Origin: Gammaproteobacteria bacterium
Lineage (GTDB): Bacteria; Pseudomonadota; Gammaproteobacteria; HTCC5015
DNA: 64,000 nt
Direction of reading: 5' to 3'
Assembly: GCA_028284675.1 (NCBI GenBank)
Contig: JANQRI010000011.1
Coordinates: 124,001-188,000 of the forward strand
Below, piece by piece: positions 25,861 through 34,352 of the stretch. The stretch's first letter is position 1. Each line of letters starts with the position of its first letter. The notes beneath the pieces are model-generated. The model saw only the letters and a list, made by a program, of their open reading frames with translations, was not told the origin of the DNA and did not search any database. A program made the translations under genes and the position numbers.

Positions 25861-26027
25861 TTGTGGCTGTCATGTTGTTATCTTCTCGGGTAGTCAATGG
25901 TGGAGGCGGGTGATTCCAAAAAGCGCTTTGCATTCAAATTACGGTATATTGGGCATTCCATAAAAATGTGGACGCCCAAAGATGTATTTCAATATGCATT
26001 GCAAATAAAATCCATGAAACAAAAATC

Positions 26028-26984
26028 ATGACTGCTAAGTTTGTATATTCACCGCGCTATGACTATAGCCTGTTAGGTGTAGAGAAACTCCATCCATTTG
26101 ATAGTCGAAAATTCAGTCGCGCATGGGCGTTGATGGAATCAAAAATTGATCGCCTGGGGGATTTATGGATAGAGCCCGAAGAGCCGGTTACTGACGACCT
26201 CCTCAAGTTGGCGCACTCGGATAATTATTTGGCTTCGTTAAAAAAATCAAAAACAGTAGCGCGTGTGATCGAGGTTATGCCGGCGTGGTTATTACCGAAC
26301 TTTTTTTTGCAATCCAATCTGATTGAACCGATGCGCTTCGCTTGCCGTGGCACTTTGCTTGCAACACAAGCTGTATTAGAGGGCTTTGCGTCCGTTGCGA
26401 TGAACATCGGCGGAGGCTATCATCATGCATTTTTTGACCATGGCGAAGGTTTTTGCTTTTTCGCCGATGCGGCTTTGAGTATTTTGCATTCTCGTCAGAT
26501 CAGCCGGCTTGATAACGAAGCTACTGTGCTGATGGTTGACCTGGACGCTCATCGAGGTAATGGCTTTGAGTCATATTTTATTAATGACTCGAGTGTGCGA
26601 AATTTTGATATGTATAATTTTCAGATCTACCCGGGAATGCACCCTGGAGATGTTGATGAATACCCCCATATCGTACCGCTTAGAAGCGGCATTGTCGGCC
26701 AGGAGTATCTGGGCATTCTAAAGGAGGAGCTTCTACCATTTCTGGATCAATCCGACAGTCCGCAGCTGGCTTTCTACAACGCTGGCTCGGACATTCTTGC
26801 CGGCGATCCTTTGGGCGGTTTAAATGTCGGCTTTGAGGATGTTATTCAGCGCGACCGGTTTGTGATTGATCAACTGGTAAAACGGAATATTCCCACGGTT
26901 GTGTTGACAAGCGGTGGTTATGCTAAACAGTCTTATAAGTTGGTCTCTGAATTGGCTGGTATCGTGTGCGAGAGAGCAGTTTAA
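26028..26984 (+). CDS. Histone-deacetylase-fold enzyme (class IV-like amidohydrolase)
   Basis: A 318-aa protein with the arginase/deacetylase fold: NIGGGYHHAFFDHGEGFCFFADAALS (the His pair at 132-133), VDLDAHRGNGFE with zinc ligands D171 or D173 and H175, and NAGSDILAGDPLGGLNVG with the third ligand. The catalytic tunnel Tyr/Gly region TSGGYAKQSYKL is present. The pattern is closest to the short class IV (HDAC11-like) enzymes. In bacteria such enzymes deacylate proteins, polyamines or small molecules; the substrate is unknown. The start at 26028 (MTAKFVYSPRYDYSLLGVEK) gives the normal length. It stands alone within the island. Confidence 0.85.
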   Translation: MTAKFVYSPRYDYSLLGVEKLHPFDSRKFSRAWALMESKIDRLGDLWIEPEEPVTDDLLKLAHSDNYLASLKKSKTVARVIEVMPAWLLPNFFLQSNLIEPMRFACRGTLLATQAVLEGFASVAMNIGGGYHHAFFDHGEGFCFFADAALSILHSRQISRLDNEATVLMVDLDAHRGNGFESYFINDSSVRNFDMYNFQIYPGMHPGDVDEYPHIVPLRSGIVGQEYLGILKEELLPFLDQSDSPQLAFYNAGSDILAGDPLGGLNVGFEDVIQRDRFVIDQLVKRNIPTVVLTSGGYAKQSYKLVSELAGIVCERAV

Positions 26985-26986
26985 TT

Positions 26987-27220
26987 CTAGAGCCTATTTC
27001 ATCGCTGCGCTTGCTGATACTTCGTTGAACAAGCTCTTACAAATGCGCGGTAGCCGTCGACGCAAAATGCAGTAAACCTGGTTTTGGCTTTCTGCGTCGT
27101 TCTAACTCCTGTATCCATGCCGCTGTCCGCTTTTTTGAAGTTTGTGCAGCGCTTCGAGGGATTCCGCCAGTTTTTCTGAGGGTTTTGCCATGGCCTGTGT
27201 ACGATTGCTCGCTTATTCGG
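26987..27220. repeat. Mosaic extragenic repeat, copy 3, degenerate
   Basis: Starts CTAGAGCCTATTTCATCGCT just after the deacetylase-like gene. Stretches such as GCTGCGCTTGCTGATACTTC and CGTTCTAACTCCTG match the reverse complement of the copy at 42341-42594, in the same order. The other end is too eroded to fix. It lies inside the tRNA-Phe island, in a 424-bp gene-free stretch that otherwise shows nothing. Confidence 0.6.
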
Positions 27221-27408
27221 TTGTACGATTATTCGCTTTTAGTGTTTGGCAGTTCGAGAATAGGGGCCTGGGGAAATTCGAGAATTAGAGTAGTGCGGTA
27301 TCTCATAGTTTATGTTTTATGAATTTTCACTAATTAAGTTTGTGATATTAAGAATTATTTAAACTATTTGGCTTGTATAAGGTTCATTATTGAGCTATTT
27401 TCACCAAT

Positions 27409-28191
27409 ATGAATGGTGAAAATAGAAGTAAAATAAACCAGTTGATGATATATTGGCCTGCGAACACGGTGGCGGTGCAGTCTTGGTTGAGTGCTAAAGG
27501 GGTTTACCAGCAGCTTTCTTCAAGCTACGTTAATTCAAATTGGTTGGTGAAGATTGGGCGTGGTGCATTCGCTAGAGCAGGGGATAAAGTTGATTGGACC
27601 GGTGGGCTTTATGCAATGCAGCAGCATATGAAGTTGTCCATACACGCCGGCGGAGAGAGTGCGTTGCAGCGGCAAGGTTTTGCTCATTTTTTGCCCTTAG
27701 TCAATGCTCCAGTATGGCTTTATGGGTCTACTGGCGATAAGCTACCCGCTTGGTTTAAGCAATATGACTGGGGTTGCCCGATATGCTTCATGGCGACTAA
27801 TCTTTTTGCGGCTGATAGTGACCCTCGGGTAGGTATAACCGAGTATCCGGTCAATAATAGTTATGTGATCCTGGTGGCAGCACCGGAACGGGCGATTTTG
27901 GAGGTGTTATATCATGTGCGGGATGAGCGTAGTTTTGAGCATGCGTGGTTATTTATGCAAGGGTTAACAGCATTATGCCCGCAACTGTTGAACCGCCTGT
28001 TAGCGGCTTCGGGGTCGGTGAAAGTGAACCGTTTATTTATGTGTCTGGCAGAGAAAGCTGGTTACCCATGGTTAGAGCGATTAGACGTTTCTAGGGTAAA
28101 TTTTGGCAGTGGTAAGCGGGAAATCGTCAGAGGTGGTCATTTGGATGCTAAGTATCAAATTACTGTGCCTCGTTTGAGTATAGCAACCTGA
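27409..28191 (+). CDS. AbiEi-type antitoxin (type IV toxin-antitoxin), apparently without its toxin
   Basis: A 260-aa protein resembling the AbiEi_3 family: the N-terminal winged-helix region (KGVYQQLSSSYVNSNWLVKIGRGAFARAGDKVDWTGGLYAMQ), then IHAGGESALQRQGFAHFL and VAAPERAILEVLYHV in the C-terminal part. AbiEi binds DNA and represses an operon with the nucleotidyltransferase toxin AbiEii. Here the 256 bp downstream hold no AbiEii, and the next gene is a dGTPase. It may be an orphan, or may regulate the downstream pair. Confidence 0.75.
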   Translation: MNGENRSKINQLMIYWPANTVAVQSWLSAKGVYQQLSSSYVNSNWLVKIGRGAFARAGDKVDWTGGLYAMQQHMKLSIHAGGESALQRQGFAHFLPLVNAPVWLYGSTGDKLPAWFKQYDWGCPICFMATNLFAADSDPRVGITEYPVNNSYVILVAAPERAILEVLYHVRDERSFEHAWLFMQGLTALCPQLLNRLLAASGSVKVNRLFMCLAEKAGYPWLERLDVSRVNFGSGKREIVRGGHLDAKYQITVPRLSIAT

Positions 28192-28447
28192 AATTATCGA
28201 TGAGTAAGCTGCTCAGAAGAATAATCTGAATTGGCTCTGCGCATTTTTCTTAATGCTGAAGTAGAGGATTGCTTTGTATTGAAGAGTTTTAGTAGAGCGA
28301 TTAAATTTTTTATCGGGGGCTTGGCTCATTGCTTGTTGGGCATCGATTTTACTAATGCGATGGTTGGGGAATTCTTGCTGATTTAAGGGTGTTATAGGCG
28401 CTCTATGTATTAAAGTATTAACTACTACAGTTTATGAGACTAAAAAA

Positions 28448-29845
28448 ATGGAAAGGATGGATTGGGCTAAACTTCTGAATGGCAAGAGACGCAAAGATAA
28501 AAAGAAAGAGCATAGCGGTTCTCAAACAGCATCCGGGCGTCTAGAAATCGAGCGTGATTTTGATAGGATTTTATTTTCGACCCCCGTTCGTAGATTATCG
28601 GATAAAACCCAGGTTTTCCCTCTTGAAAGAAATGACAGTGTAAGAACACGATTAACCCATTCATATGAAGTGTCGAATTTGGCGCGCAGCATTGGTATCC
28701 GCCTCGCATTTGATCATGCGGAGGAAGTTTTTGGCCCTAACCATGAAGAGCTTCAGGTTAAAAGGAATGTGCCTAGCCTTCTAGCTGCTATTGGGCTTGC
28801 ACATGATTTGGGTAATCCTCCTTTTGGACATCAAGGAGAGGATGCTATGAGGCACTGGTTTTTAACTAATAAGGAAAAAGTTGGACTCTCAGAATCTGAA
28901 GGGCTGGACTTTTTAAAGTTTGATGGGAATTGCCAAACTTTTAGGCTGGTCGCTACACTCCAGATGCTAAATGACAATTATGGGTTAAATTTAACATATG
29001 CCACTCTTGCCGCGATGCTTAAGTATCCCATTTTCTCAAGCTCTTCAGGGTATAAAGATAAAAGCTGGAAAAAGTTTGGCATTTTTTTGTCTGAGAAGGA
29101 AATAGTGCATGAAGTGTGGAAGGAAACTGGGCTTAAGGAGGGGTGTAGACACCCTCTCACTTATATTATGGAGGCTTGTGATGATATTGCTTATTTGGTG
29201 CTTGATGCAGAAGATACAGTAAAAAAAGGATTCGCTTCATTTTACGATGTAATAGATGCGATTACTCATGATGCTGATGGAGATTCCAAGATTTGTGAGC
29301 TGGTTGAATACTCGAAAAGTAAGAATCAAGAGTTTAAAAAAGAGAGTCTGAGCCCTAAAGAATTAAATGATATTTCAATGCAAATGTTTCGTGTTAAAGC
29401 TATATCATTGATGATTGATTCGGTCGTAGAAAATTTTGTTGGAAACGTCGATAAAATTTTGCGTTTTGAGGCTGAGCCAAGTTTAGATTTGCTAGAAACT
29501 TCATCATCAAATAAATTACGTGAGAAATTGAAGCAGTTTGATCGTGAGCATGGATATAATCATAAAACAGTCCTTAAATTAGAACTTCAAGGGTATAATT
29601 ATTTGAGTGGCCTCATGAGTATGTTGTGGAAGGGAGTAAGTGATGATCACGATGACCCGTTCAGTAAGTATGTATATAAGCGCATCTCTGAAAGCTACAG
29701 ACGAGTATATGAGAGAAAAAGTACTGATGAATTTTCCGAAACATACAAAAAAGCGCAATTGTTATGTGATTTTGTTTCAGGGATGACGGATTCATATTTG
29801 ATTGATATTCATGATGATCTATATCGCCTTCAGTCAAATGCCTAA
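28448..29845 (+). CDS. dGTPase-like HD-domain triphosphohydrolase
   Basis: A 465-aa protein of the Dgt family. The HD metal site is intact: H71 in VRTRLTHSYEVSNLAR, H119-D120 in IGLAHDLGNPPFGHQGE and the distal Asp in MEACDDIAYLVLDAED. RDFDRILFSTPVRRLSDKTQVF and FLKFDGNCQTFRL are further family hallmarks. Such enzymes split dGTP (sometimes other dNTPs) to nucleoside and triphosphate, and some are proven anti-phage proteins that starve phage DNA synthesis. Its stop overlaps the start of the nucleotidyltransferase gene by 8 bp. A+T-rich relative to the core genes. The ATG nine bases downstream is an alternative start. Confidence 0.9.
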   Translation: MERMDWAKLLNGKRRKDKKKEHSGSQTASGRLEIERDFDRILFSTPVRRLSDKTQVFPLERNDSVRTRLTHSYEVSNLARSIGIRLAFDHAEEVFGPNHEELQVKRNVPSLLAAIGLAHDLGNPPFGHQGEDAMRHWFLTNKEKVGLSESEGLDFLKFDGNCQTFRLVATLQMLNDNYGLNLTYATLAAMLKYPIFSSSSGYKDKSWKKFGIFLSEKEIVHEVWKETGLKEGCRHPLTYIMEACDDIAYLVLDAEDTVKKGFASFYDVIDAITHDADGDSKICELVEYSKSKNQEFKKESLSPKELNDISMQMFRVKAISLMIDSVVENFVGNVDKILRFEAEPSLDLLETSSSNKLREKLKQFDREHGYNHKTVLKLELQGYNYLSGLMSMLWKGVSDDHDDPFSKYVYKRISESYRRVYERKSTDEFSETYKKAQLLCDFVSGMTDSYLIDIHDDLYRLQSNA

Positions 29846-30623
29846 GAAAGTCGCTAAAAACAAAGAAATATTAAAGAAGCGAATTCAGCGTCTGTTGTTC
29901 TCGCAACGAGAGGGCTGGTCATCGGTTTTTGATTTTATGGACACCGCTAAAGTCCATGGAGATCTGTTACTTTTCGGGGGTGCAGTTCGTGATGTGGCGC
30001 TTCAGGGTATAAGAAAATTTGATTCAGATTTGGATTTTGTATTTGTAGGAGACAGAGAAAAGTTACAAGCGTTGCTAGAGGGTTCAGCAAAGAAGAATAG
30101 GTTTGGGGGTTTTAGAAAAGAACTCGATCGACAAATTATCGATATATGGCATATTGAAGATACCTGGGCGTTTAAAAACGATATTGTTAAATATAGGGAT
30201 ATATATTCAATAATTAATACAACTATCACTAACTGGGAATCAATTTTTTATTCTATTAGAGACAATTATATTTATTGTTCAGATGACTATTTTGAAAATC
30301 TTTGCAAAGGAAGAATTAACATTGTTCTAGAGCAGAATCCTAATGAGTTAGGGGCTTTGGTTAGAATATTTAGGCATTTTCTTCTTAAGGAAGCGCGATC
30401 CGTCGAGCCAGATTTATGCAAATATGTAGTAAAATTAATTGGAAATTATTCAACCGATGAGATGCTAGATTATGAAAGAGAGTCATACTCCAACGTGTAT
30501 CTCAACAAGAATTTGATTAGCTATGTTACAGAAACATTTGATAAATGGTCTGATGAAGATAGTGTTGTAGAGGTAGAATCACTATATAAGACAAAGCTAC
30601 TATTTCCTGATATACAGGCATAA
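29838..30623 (+). CDS. Class II CCA/poly(A)-polymerase-type nucleotidyltransferase
   Basis: A 261-aa protein with the head motif of class II CCA-adding enzymes: LLLFGGAVRDVALQG (GGAVRD at 47-52) followed by FDSDLDFVFVG (acidic pair in D62-S-D64-L-D66). The next segment (KELDRQIIDIWHIEDTWAF) supplies a further acidic strand. It is much shorter than a true CCA enzyme (about 400 aa) and lacks the conserved RNA-binding body, so it is probably not the housekeeping enzyme. The start ATG at 29838 overlaps the dGTPase stop (ATGCCTAA), so the two are translationally coupled. It may nucleotidylate an RNA, protein or small molecule; the substrate is unknown. Confidence 0.75.
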   Translation: MPKKVAKNKEILKKRIQRLLFSQREGWSSVFDFMDTAKVHGDLLLFGGAVRDVALQGIRKFDSDLDFVFVGDREKLQALLEGSAKKNRFGGFRKELDRQIIDIWHIEDTWAFKNDIVKYRDIYSIINTTITNWESIFYSIRDNYIYCSDDYFENLCKGRINIVLEQNPNELGALVRIFRHFLLKEARSVEPDLCKYVVKLIGNYSTDEMLDYERESYSNVYLNKNLISYVTETFDKWSDEDSVVEVESLYKTKLLFPDIQA

Positions 30624-30831
30624 AACGTAAATTTATTGCTAGGTTTGGAGGCTAAAGTCGATAAATATCTTTGGATCGATCACCGGCTCTCCCTGTTAAT
30701 AAATGATAATTGATGTGTAATTAAACTACAGTTCAAAATCGAGCAAGCGCTGTAAGTAACTAATTTTAAAAAATAAAAATCAATTCCTGCGGACTCGCTG
30801 CGCTCGCATTAGTTCGTTCCTGACGAATTAA

Positions 30832-30850
30832 TCTGTCCCTAGCCACCATC
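30832..30850. repeat. attR: second copy of the tRNA-Phe 3' end
   Basis: TCTGTCCCTAGCCACCATC matches 22119-22137 at 18 of 19 positions. No tRNA body precedes it, so it is a true end duplication and not a second tRNA gene. It lies 209 bp after the nucleotidyltransferase gene and marks the right border of the island. Confidence 0.75.
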
Positions 30851-30869
30851 TGCAGATTAAGCATCCAGC

Positions 30870-31118
30870 CTATTTTCGAAAGCATTCATAATCTAATGCA
30901 TTTCGAATGCCTTGAAGTATGTAATATAAGCCATCCCTTCCAGAAGCAGTTAATTGTATTTCCCCAAGATCGCTGACAACAATAGCGTCTTGAACAAAAC
31001 GCAACACGCTATTACAGGCACTCAAAGTGTCGGGTGTTTTCCCGTGAATCAGGGGATTGGCGTACTGCTGGATAAGGGTGTTCTCTATCCCTTCAGGGCT
31101 ATCATCGAAATCACTCAC
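30870..31118 (-). CDS. Small protein, 82 aa, divergent partner of an XRE regulator
   Basis: I do not recognise the family. The start is probably the GTG at 31118 because GGAG sits 7 nt upstream; a TTG at 31136 is the alternative. The product is soluble and acidic at the N-terminus, with hydrophobic helices such as ACNSVLRFVQDAIVV and YYILQGIRNALDY. It is divergent from the helix-turn-helix gene, with a palindromic operator region between, the layout of a small toxin-antitoxin or self-regulated pair. Confidence 0.5.
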   Translation of the reverse strand: MSDFDDSPEGIENTLIQQYANPLIHGKTPDTLSACNSVLRFVQDAIVVSDLGEIQLTASGRDGLYYILQGIRNALDYECFRK

Positions 31119-31147
31119 GTTTTTGCTCCGGTGCAATAATTTTTAAA

Positions 31148-31200
31148 CCCGCAATATATTGCGTGGTCATCGGGATGCAAACATGACATATATTGCGGGT
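31148..31200. promoter_or_regulatory. Operator region: palindrome plus inverted half-copy between divergent genes
   Basis: CGCAATATATTGCG (31150-31163) is a perfect 14-bp palindrome. CCCGCAATATATTG (31148-31161) reappears inverted as CATATATTGCGGG (about 31187-31199). Two related sites facing each other between divergent promoters suggest cooperative binding by the XRE protein encoded at 31221. Confidence 0.6.
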
Positions 31201-31220
31201 CAAATCAATGGATTTTTATC

Positions 31221-31472
31221 ATGAATAGCACCCAGCAAAAATCAGGTATAGAGAAAGAATTTGAGCGCTTTGCTAAAAAAATTCAAAAGAAAATCAAAGA
31301 GTTACGTTTAGAGCAAGGTCTTTCCCAGGAAGATTTAATGCAATATGAACTATCACTTCGAACTGTACAAAGGATTGAGAAAAAGGGTGATCCAGCAAAT
31401 ATAACCTTGCTTACCATTTTTAAGCTTTGTAGAGCGTATGGTTTGAAGCCTCATGAACTGATTGAAGTGTAA
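31221..31472 (+). CDS. XRE-family helix-turn-helix regulator, 83 aa
   Basis: A Cro/C1-type helix-turn-helix fills most of the protein: IKELRLEQGLSQEDL, then LRTVQRIEKKGDPANITLLTIFKLCRAYGLKPHEL. It begins 20 bp after the last operator half-site, so it likely represses its own promoter and that of the divergent 82-aa gene. It is convergent with the SIR2-TPR gene. Confidence 0.85.
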   Translation: MNSTQQKSGIEKEFERFAKKIQKKIKELRLEQGLSQEDLMQYELSLRTVQRIEKKGDPANITLLTIFKLCRAYGLKPHELIEV

Positions 31473-31733
31473 AAACATATCACTAAATTTTAGTCTTGTT
31501 CCGAACGACTTTAGCTAAGGCGGTTAATTACTTAAAATCATCTTACTGTTAAAAGGCGGCCTGATTATGCGGCTGGCGCTCAGAATGGTTATCTTGTAGA
31601 TAATCTTAAGATTAGAAGGGTTCACAAATGATTAGTGCATCATCTTTTTGTAATTATAATATATCGAGGTCAGAAAAAACTAAACTTTGTATAGTGCAGC
31701 TTTATGTTCCTTAGGTAAAATAACATCGAAGTT

Positions 31734-34352
31734 TTAACTGGATTCAGAAGATGCAAGGTCCACGATAGGAGGTTTAAACGCTGCCTTAGTAAATAATTCT
31801 GATTTAACTTCTTGTAAGGCCGGCCAGTTGCTATAGCTATATATTCTTGAATGCCTCTTGTTTATCTGCTCCAAAAGCATTTCTATGCATGTCTTTGTAT
31901 TTCCGATTAGCAAGTGTCCTACGGCTACTACATCTTTTTCAAGGGATGTGTTAATAATTTCATCTAGCTTTGATTTGTTGGGTTTTTTGTTTAACTTGCG
32001 TTTTGCAAACTCGTAGTTGATTCTGACCGTATATAAATCTTTGGTAAATCCATTTCTGGTGATTACTGCGTTACAGTATTCATAAGTCTTTTGATAGTTT
32101 CCAGAAGTAAGGTGTGCATACGAAATTTTGCTCGAATATTTATGATCAAAATAGGGATCATCTGCAAGAGATTCAATTTTTTGAACTGCTAGGTTGCACT
32201 TTCCTTCAGCAATAAGTAAGTCGGCTTCAATATTTTTTTTGTGTTCAAAGCTTAGTATATGATTGTACTTCTCAAATTCATTTCTTGCTAAAGTTATTTC
32301 GTTTTTGTATAAAAGAATATTTAAATAGTACGAAAGAAGCTCTGGCTCTTCGCAATACAAGATTTTTTTCTGTAAATATTCTTTCGAACGATCTATATCT
32401 TTAGATATTTCGAGGTAGTAATTAGCCATTGCTATGTAATAATCTGATGGGTTGCCTTCGAAATCATCGTCACTAAAAAGATTTTTTTTAGATTTTGCGA
32501 ATGCATGATTATTAAATTCTAAGGATGCGTCAACAATAATGCCCCAAAAATCATTACATTTTTTTGGATAAAATTTTTGTATCGCTTCGTTTAAATAACT
32601 AAAAATTTCTATTTCTTTGTCTGTGGATTCATTAATCGTAGTGCTGTTATGTTTCTCGCAATATAAGTAAATCAATTCACATACTTCTGGGCTAAATTTG
32701 TCTTGAGATTGGAGCTTTTGAATTATGGAGAGCAGTTTCTCTTGTTTGGAGGGGATGTCGTGCTCTAGTAGGAATTTGAAGTATGCTTTCCATGATTGGT
32801 TTCTAATGTGGGGTTTTCTTAAAACTGAGATTTCATAACAATCTTCTATTTCTTTTAATTTGTCGCCCATTTTTGAAATTACACCGAAATCAATAGCTTG
32901 CTCCTTAGTTTGTGCCTTTTCGTAATACCCAACCCATGAGTATTCATCTTTTGAAATCGCCTGATCAGCTAATATAAGTTTCGCTTCAACAGTAGGGGTT
33001 ACTTTTAGCTTTCGAATGTAATGGGTGGGGTTGTCAGGGTCAATTTTTATTAGTTCATCACAGATGCCTACGGCTTTAATCTTATCGCCTGATCCACTAT
33101 ATGCTCTGTAGCTATACAGTAGTAGCTGTTTTTTGAAGTGGTGTTTATTCGTTATAGGTAGTTTTTCGTTAATTTTGGATATGGCTTGATCAAATTTACA
33201 TCGACTTATTAGGCTATTCAATTCAATTATTGTGACTGTTTCTTCATCACTAAGCTTGCTCTGAGAATCACTTTCTTTGTTTTCTCCTACGAGTTTTGTT
33301 AAGGCGCTGGCGAAATAGCTATTTTTCTTATGCTTTCTAATTTCTTCTATATGATTTTTGATTATTTTTGACGGGCTGCTGTTTAGAGTTTTTGACTCTA
33401 GCCAATTGTTGGTTATTTTCATTGATCTTGCCAATAAATCAGTATGAACAACAGATATTTCACCTTGGTAACAAAATTCATTTAGCTCAGCAGTTAATTC
33501 ATCGAATCCGTTGGTTATTACATAAAATACGCTTTCATTGTCTAGAAGTTCTATTAATTTATCAGAAATGTCATCATTGTGTCTTAAGCACCAATATATG
33601 CCGTTCTGTAAAAAACCATCTTTGGAAACTAAATCAACTAAAATATTCATGACCGATTTGTCACAGCCTGAGTAACCGGCAACAATTAAACCATATTCTC
33701 GCAAAAACTGTCTTAGCTTGTCAGACATATTCTCTGTTAATACGGCGGTTGATTCGGTAGTGCATTTTAAGTCTTCATATAAGTAGTCGCCATGTAGTTT
33801 TATAATTTTTGGCCTTTTTGATGTTATTGTTATGCCTTTCACTGAGGAATCATGCGCGCAAACGTATGGTCTTATATCAGTAAACCTAAAAAAAGCCTCA
33901 TTCAGTAAATCATCAAAATTAGTAGTAAATATTGTATTAAGATGATTGCTTTTAACTAAGTTTGTGAGATATGCATAACCTATTGAGGGCGAAGCTCCGT
34001 CTACTTCTTGTTCAACGAAATTTCTGCGCTGTGATTGCAAGTCATATTTTCGTTCAAACAAACATGCATATTCATTTTCTGGTATATACCAGCTTGATTC
34101 ATTATTGGTAAGCCAAGTTTTTGCAATTTCTGATTCATAAATAGTTGATTCGCTTAAGGGCAGGTATATATCTTTTCGCCATTCCTCGACCAACTCTCCT
34201 GCGGATCGAACACCCGAAGTAACGGATGCTCCTGCACCTAATAAGAAGCAATAATTAGGGTGTTCTTGTGCGCGATTACCTAAAAATCTTGCTAGGTCTG
34301 CTACAGTTCTTTTTTTTCTTGGGAATTTATCTTTAAGTTCGTAACCTTTCAT
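31734..34352 (-). CDS. SIR2-like domain protein with TPR-rich C-terminus, putative anti-phage NADase
   Basis: An 872-aa protein. The N-terminal part is a SIR2-type NAD-binding domain: FLLGAGASVTSGV (about residues 36-48), IFTTNFDDLLNEA with the conserved Asn (about 141-153), KIIKLHGDYLYEDL with the catalytic His (about 187), and GLIVAGYSGCDKSVMNILVDL. From about residue 350 to the end it is all helical, with repeated tetratricopeptide-like pairs (YFASALTKLVGEN, LLLYSYRAYSGSGDKIKAVGICDELIKIDP, SYAHLTSGNYQKTYEYCNAVI). SIR2 domains with helical sensors are known defence NADases that kill infected cells by NAD depletion. The ATG at 34352 has AGGTG 7 nt before it. Strongly A+T-rich. Confidence 0.85.
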   Translation of the reverse strand: MKGYELKDKFPRKKRTVADLARFLGNRAQEHPNYCFLLGAGASVTSGVRSAGELVEEWRKDIYLPLSESTIYESEIAKTWLTNNESSWYIPENEYACLFERKYDLQSQRRNFVEQEVDGASPSIGYAYLTNLVKSNHLNTIFTTNFDDLLNEAFFRFTDIRPYVCAHDSSVKGITITSKRPKIIKLHGDYLYEDLKCTTESTAVLTENMSDKLRQFLREYGLIVAGYSGCDKSVMNILVDLVSKDGFLQNGIYWCLRHNDDISDKLIELLDNESVFYVITNGFDELTAELNEFCYQGEISVVHTDLLARSMKITNNWLESKTLNSSPSKIIKNHIEEIRKHKKNSYFASALTKLVGENKESDSQSKLSDEETVTIIELNSLISRCKFDQAISKINEKLPITNKHHFKKQLLLYSYRAYSGSGDKIKAVGICDELIKIDPDNPTHYIRKLKVTPTVEAKLILADQAISKDEYSWVGYYEKAQTKEQAIDFGVISKMGDKLKEIEDCYEISVLRKPHIRNQSWKAYFKFLLEHDIPSKQEKLLSIIQKLQSQDKFSPEVCELIYLYCEKHNSTTINESTDKEIEIFSYLNEAIQKFYPKKCNDFWGIIVDASLEFNNHAFAKSKKNLFSDDDFEGNPSDYYIAMANYYLEISKDIDRSKEYLQKKILYCEEPELLSYYLNILLYKNEITLARNEFEKYNHILSFEHKKNIEADLLIAEGKCNLAVQKIESLADDPYFDHKYSSKISYAHLTSGNYQKTYEYCNAVITRNGFTKDLYTVRINYEFAKRKLNKKPNKSKLDEIINTSLEKDVVAVGHLLIGNTKTCIEMLLEQINKRHSRIYSYSNWPALQEVKSELFTKAAFKPPIVDLASSESS

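Larger units (their letters stand above)
22138..30850. mobile_element. 8.7-kb genomic island integrated at tRNA-Phe
   Basis: It is bounded by the tRNA 3' end and its near-perfect copy at 30832. The content is accessory and largely A+T-rich: a two-transmembrane protein, an unknown 644/275-aa pair, a histone-deacetylase-like enzyme, an AbiEi-like antitoxin, and a dGTPase plus nucleotidyltransferase pair. No integrase, excisionase or relaxase is visible, so the island is either a decayed element or moved with help from another integrase. Confidence 0.65.

Noticed and set aside
29838..30623. Reading the nucleotidyltransferase as the missing AbiEii toxin
   Set aside because: Its GGAVRD-DSDLD head is of the class II CCA type, not the AbiEii type, and it is coupled to the dGTPase, not to AbiEi.
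22138..30850. Prophage or conjugative element
   Set aside because: No capsid, tail, terminase, relaxase, coupling or integrase gene is present.
30624..30869. A second tRNA gene at 30.8 kb
   Set aside because: Only the 3' end sequence is present; there is no D arm or anticodon arm upstream.
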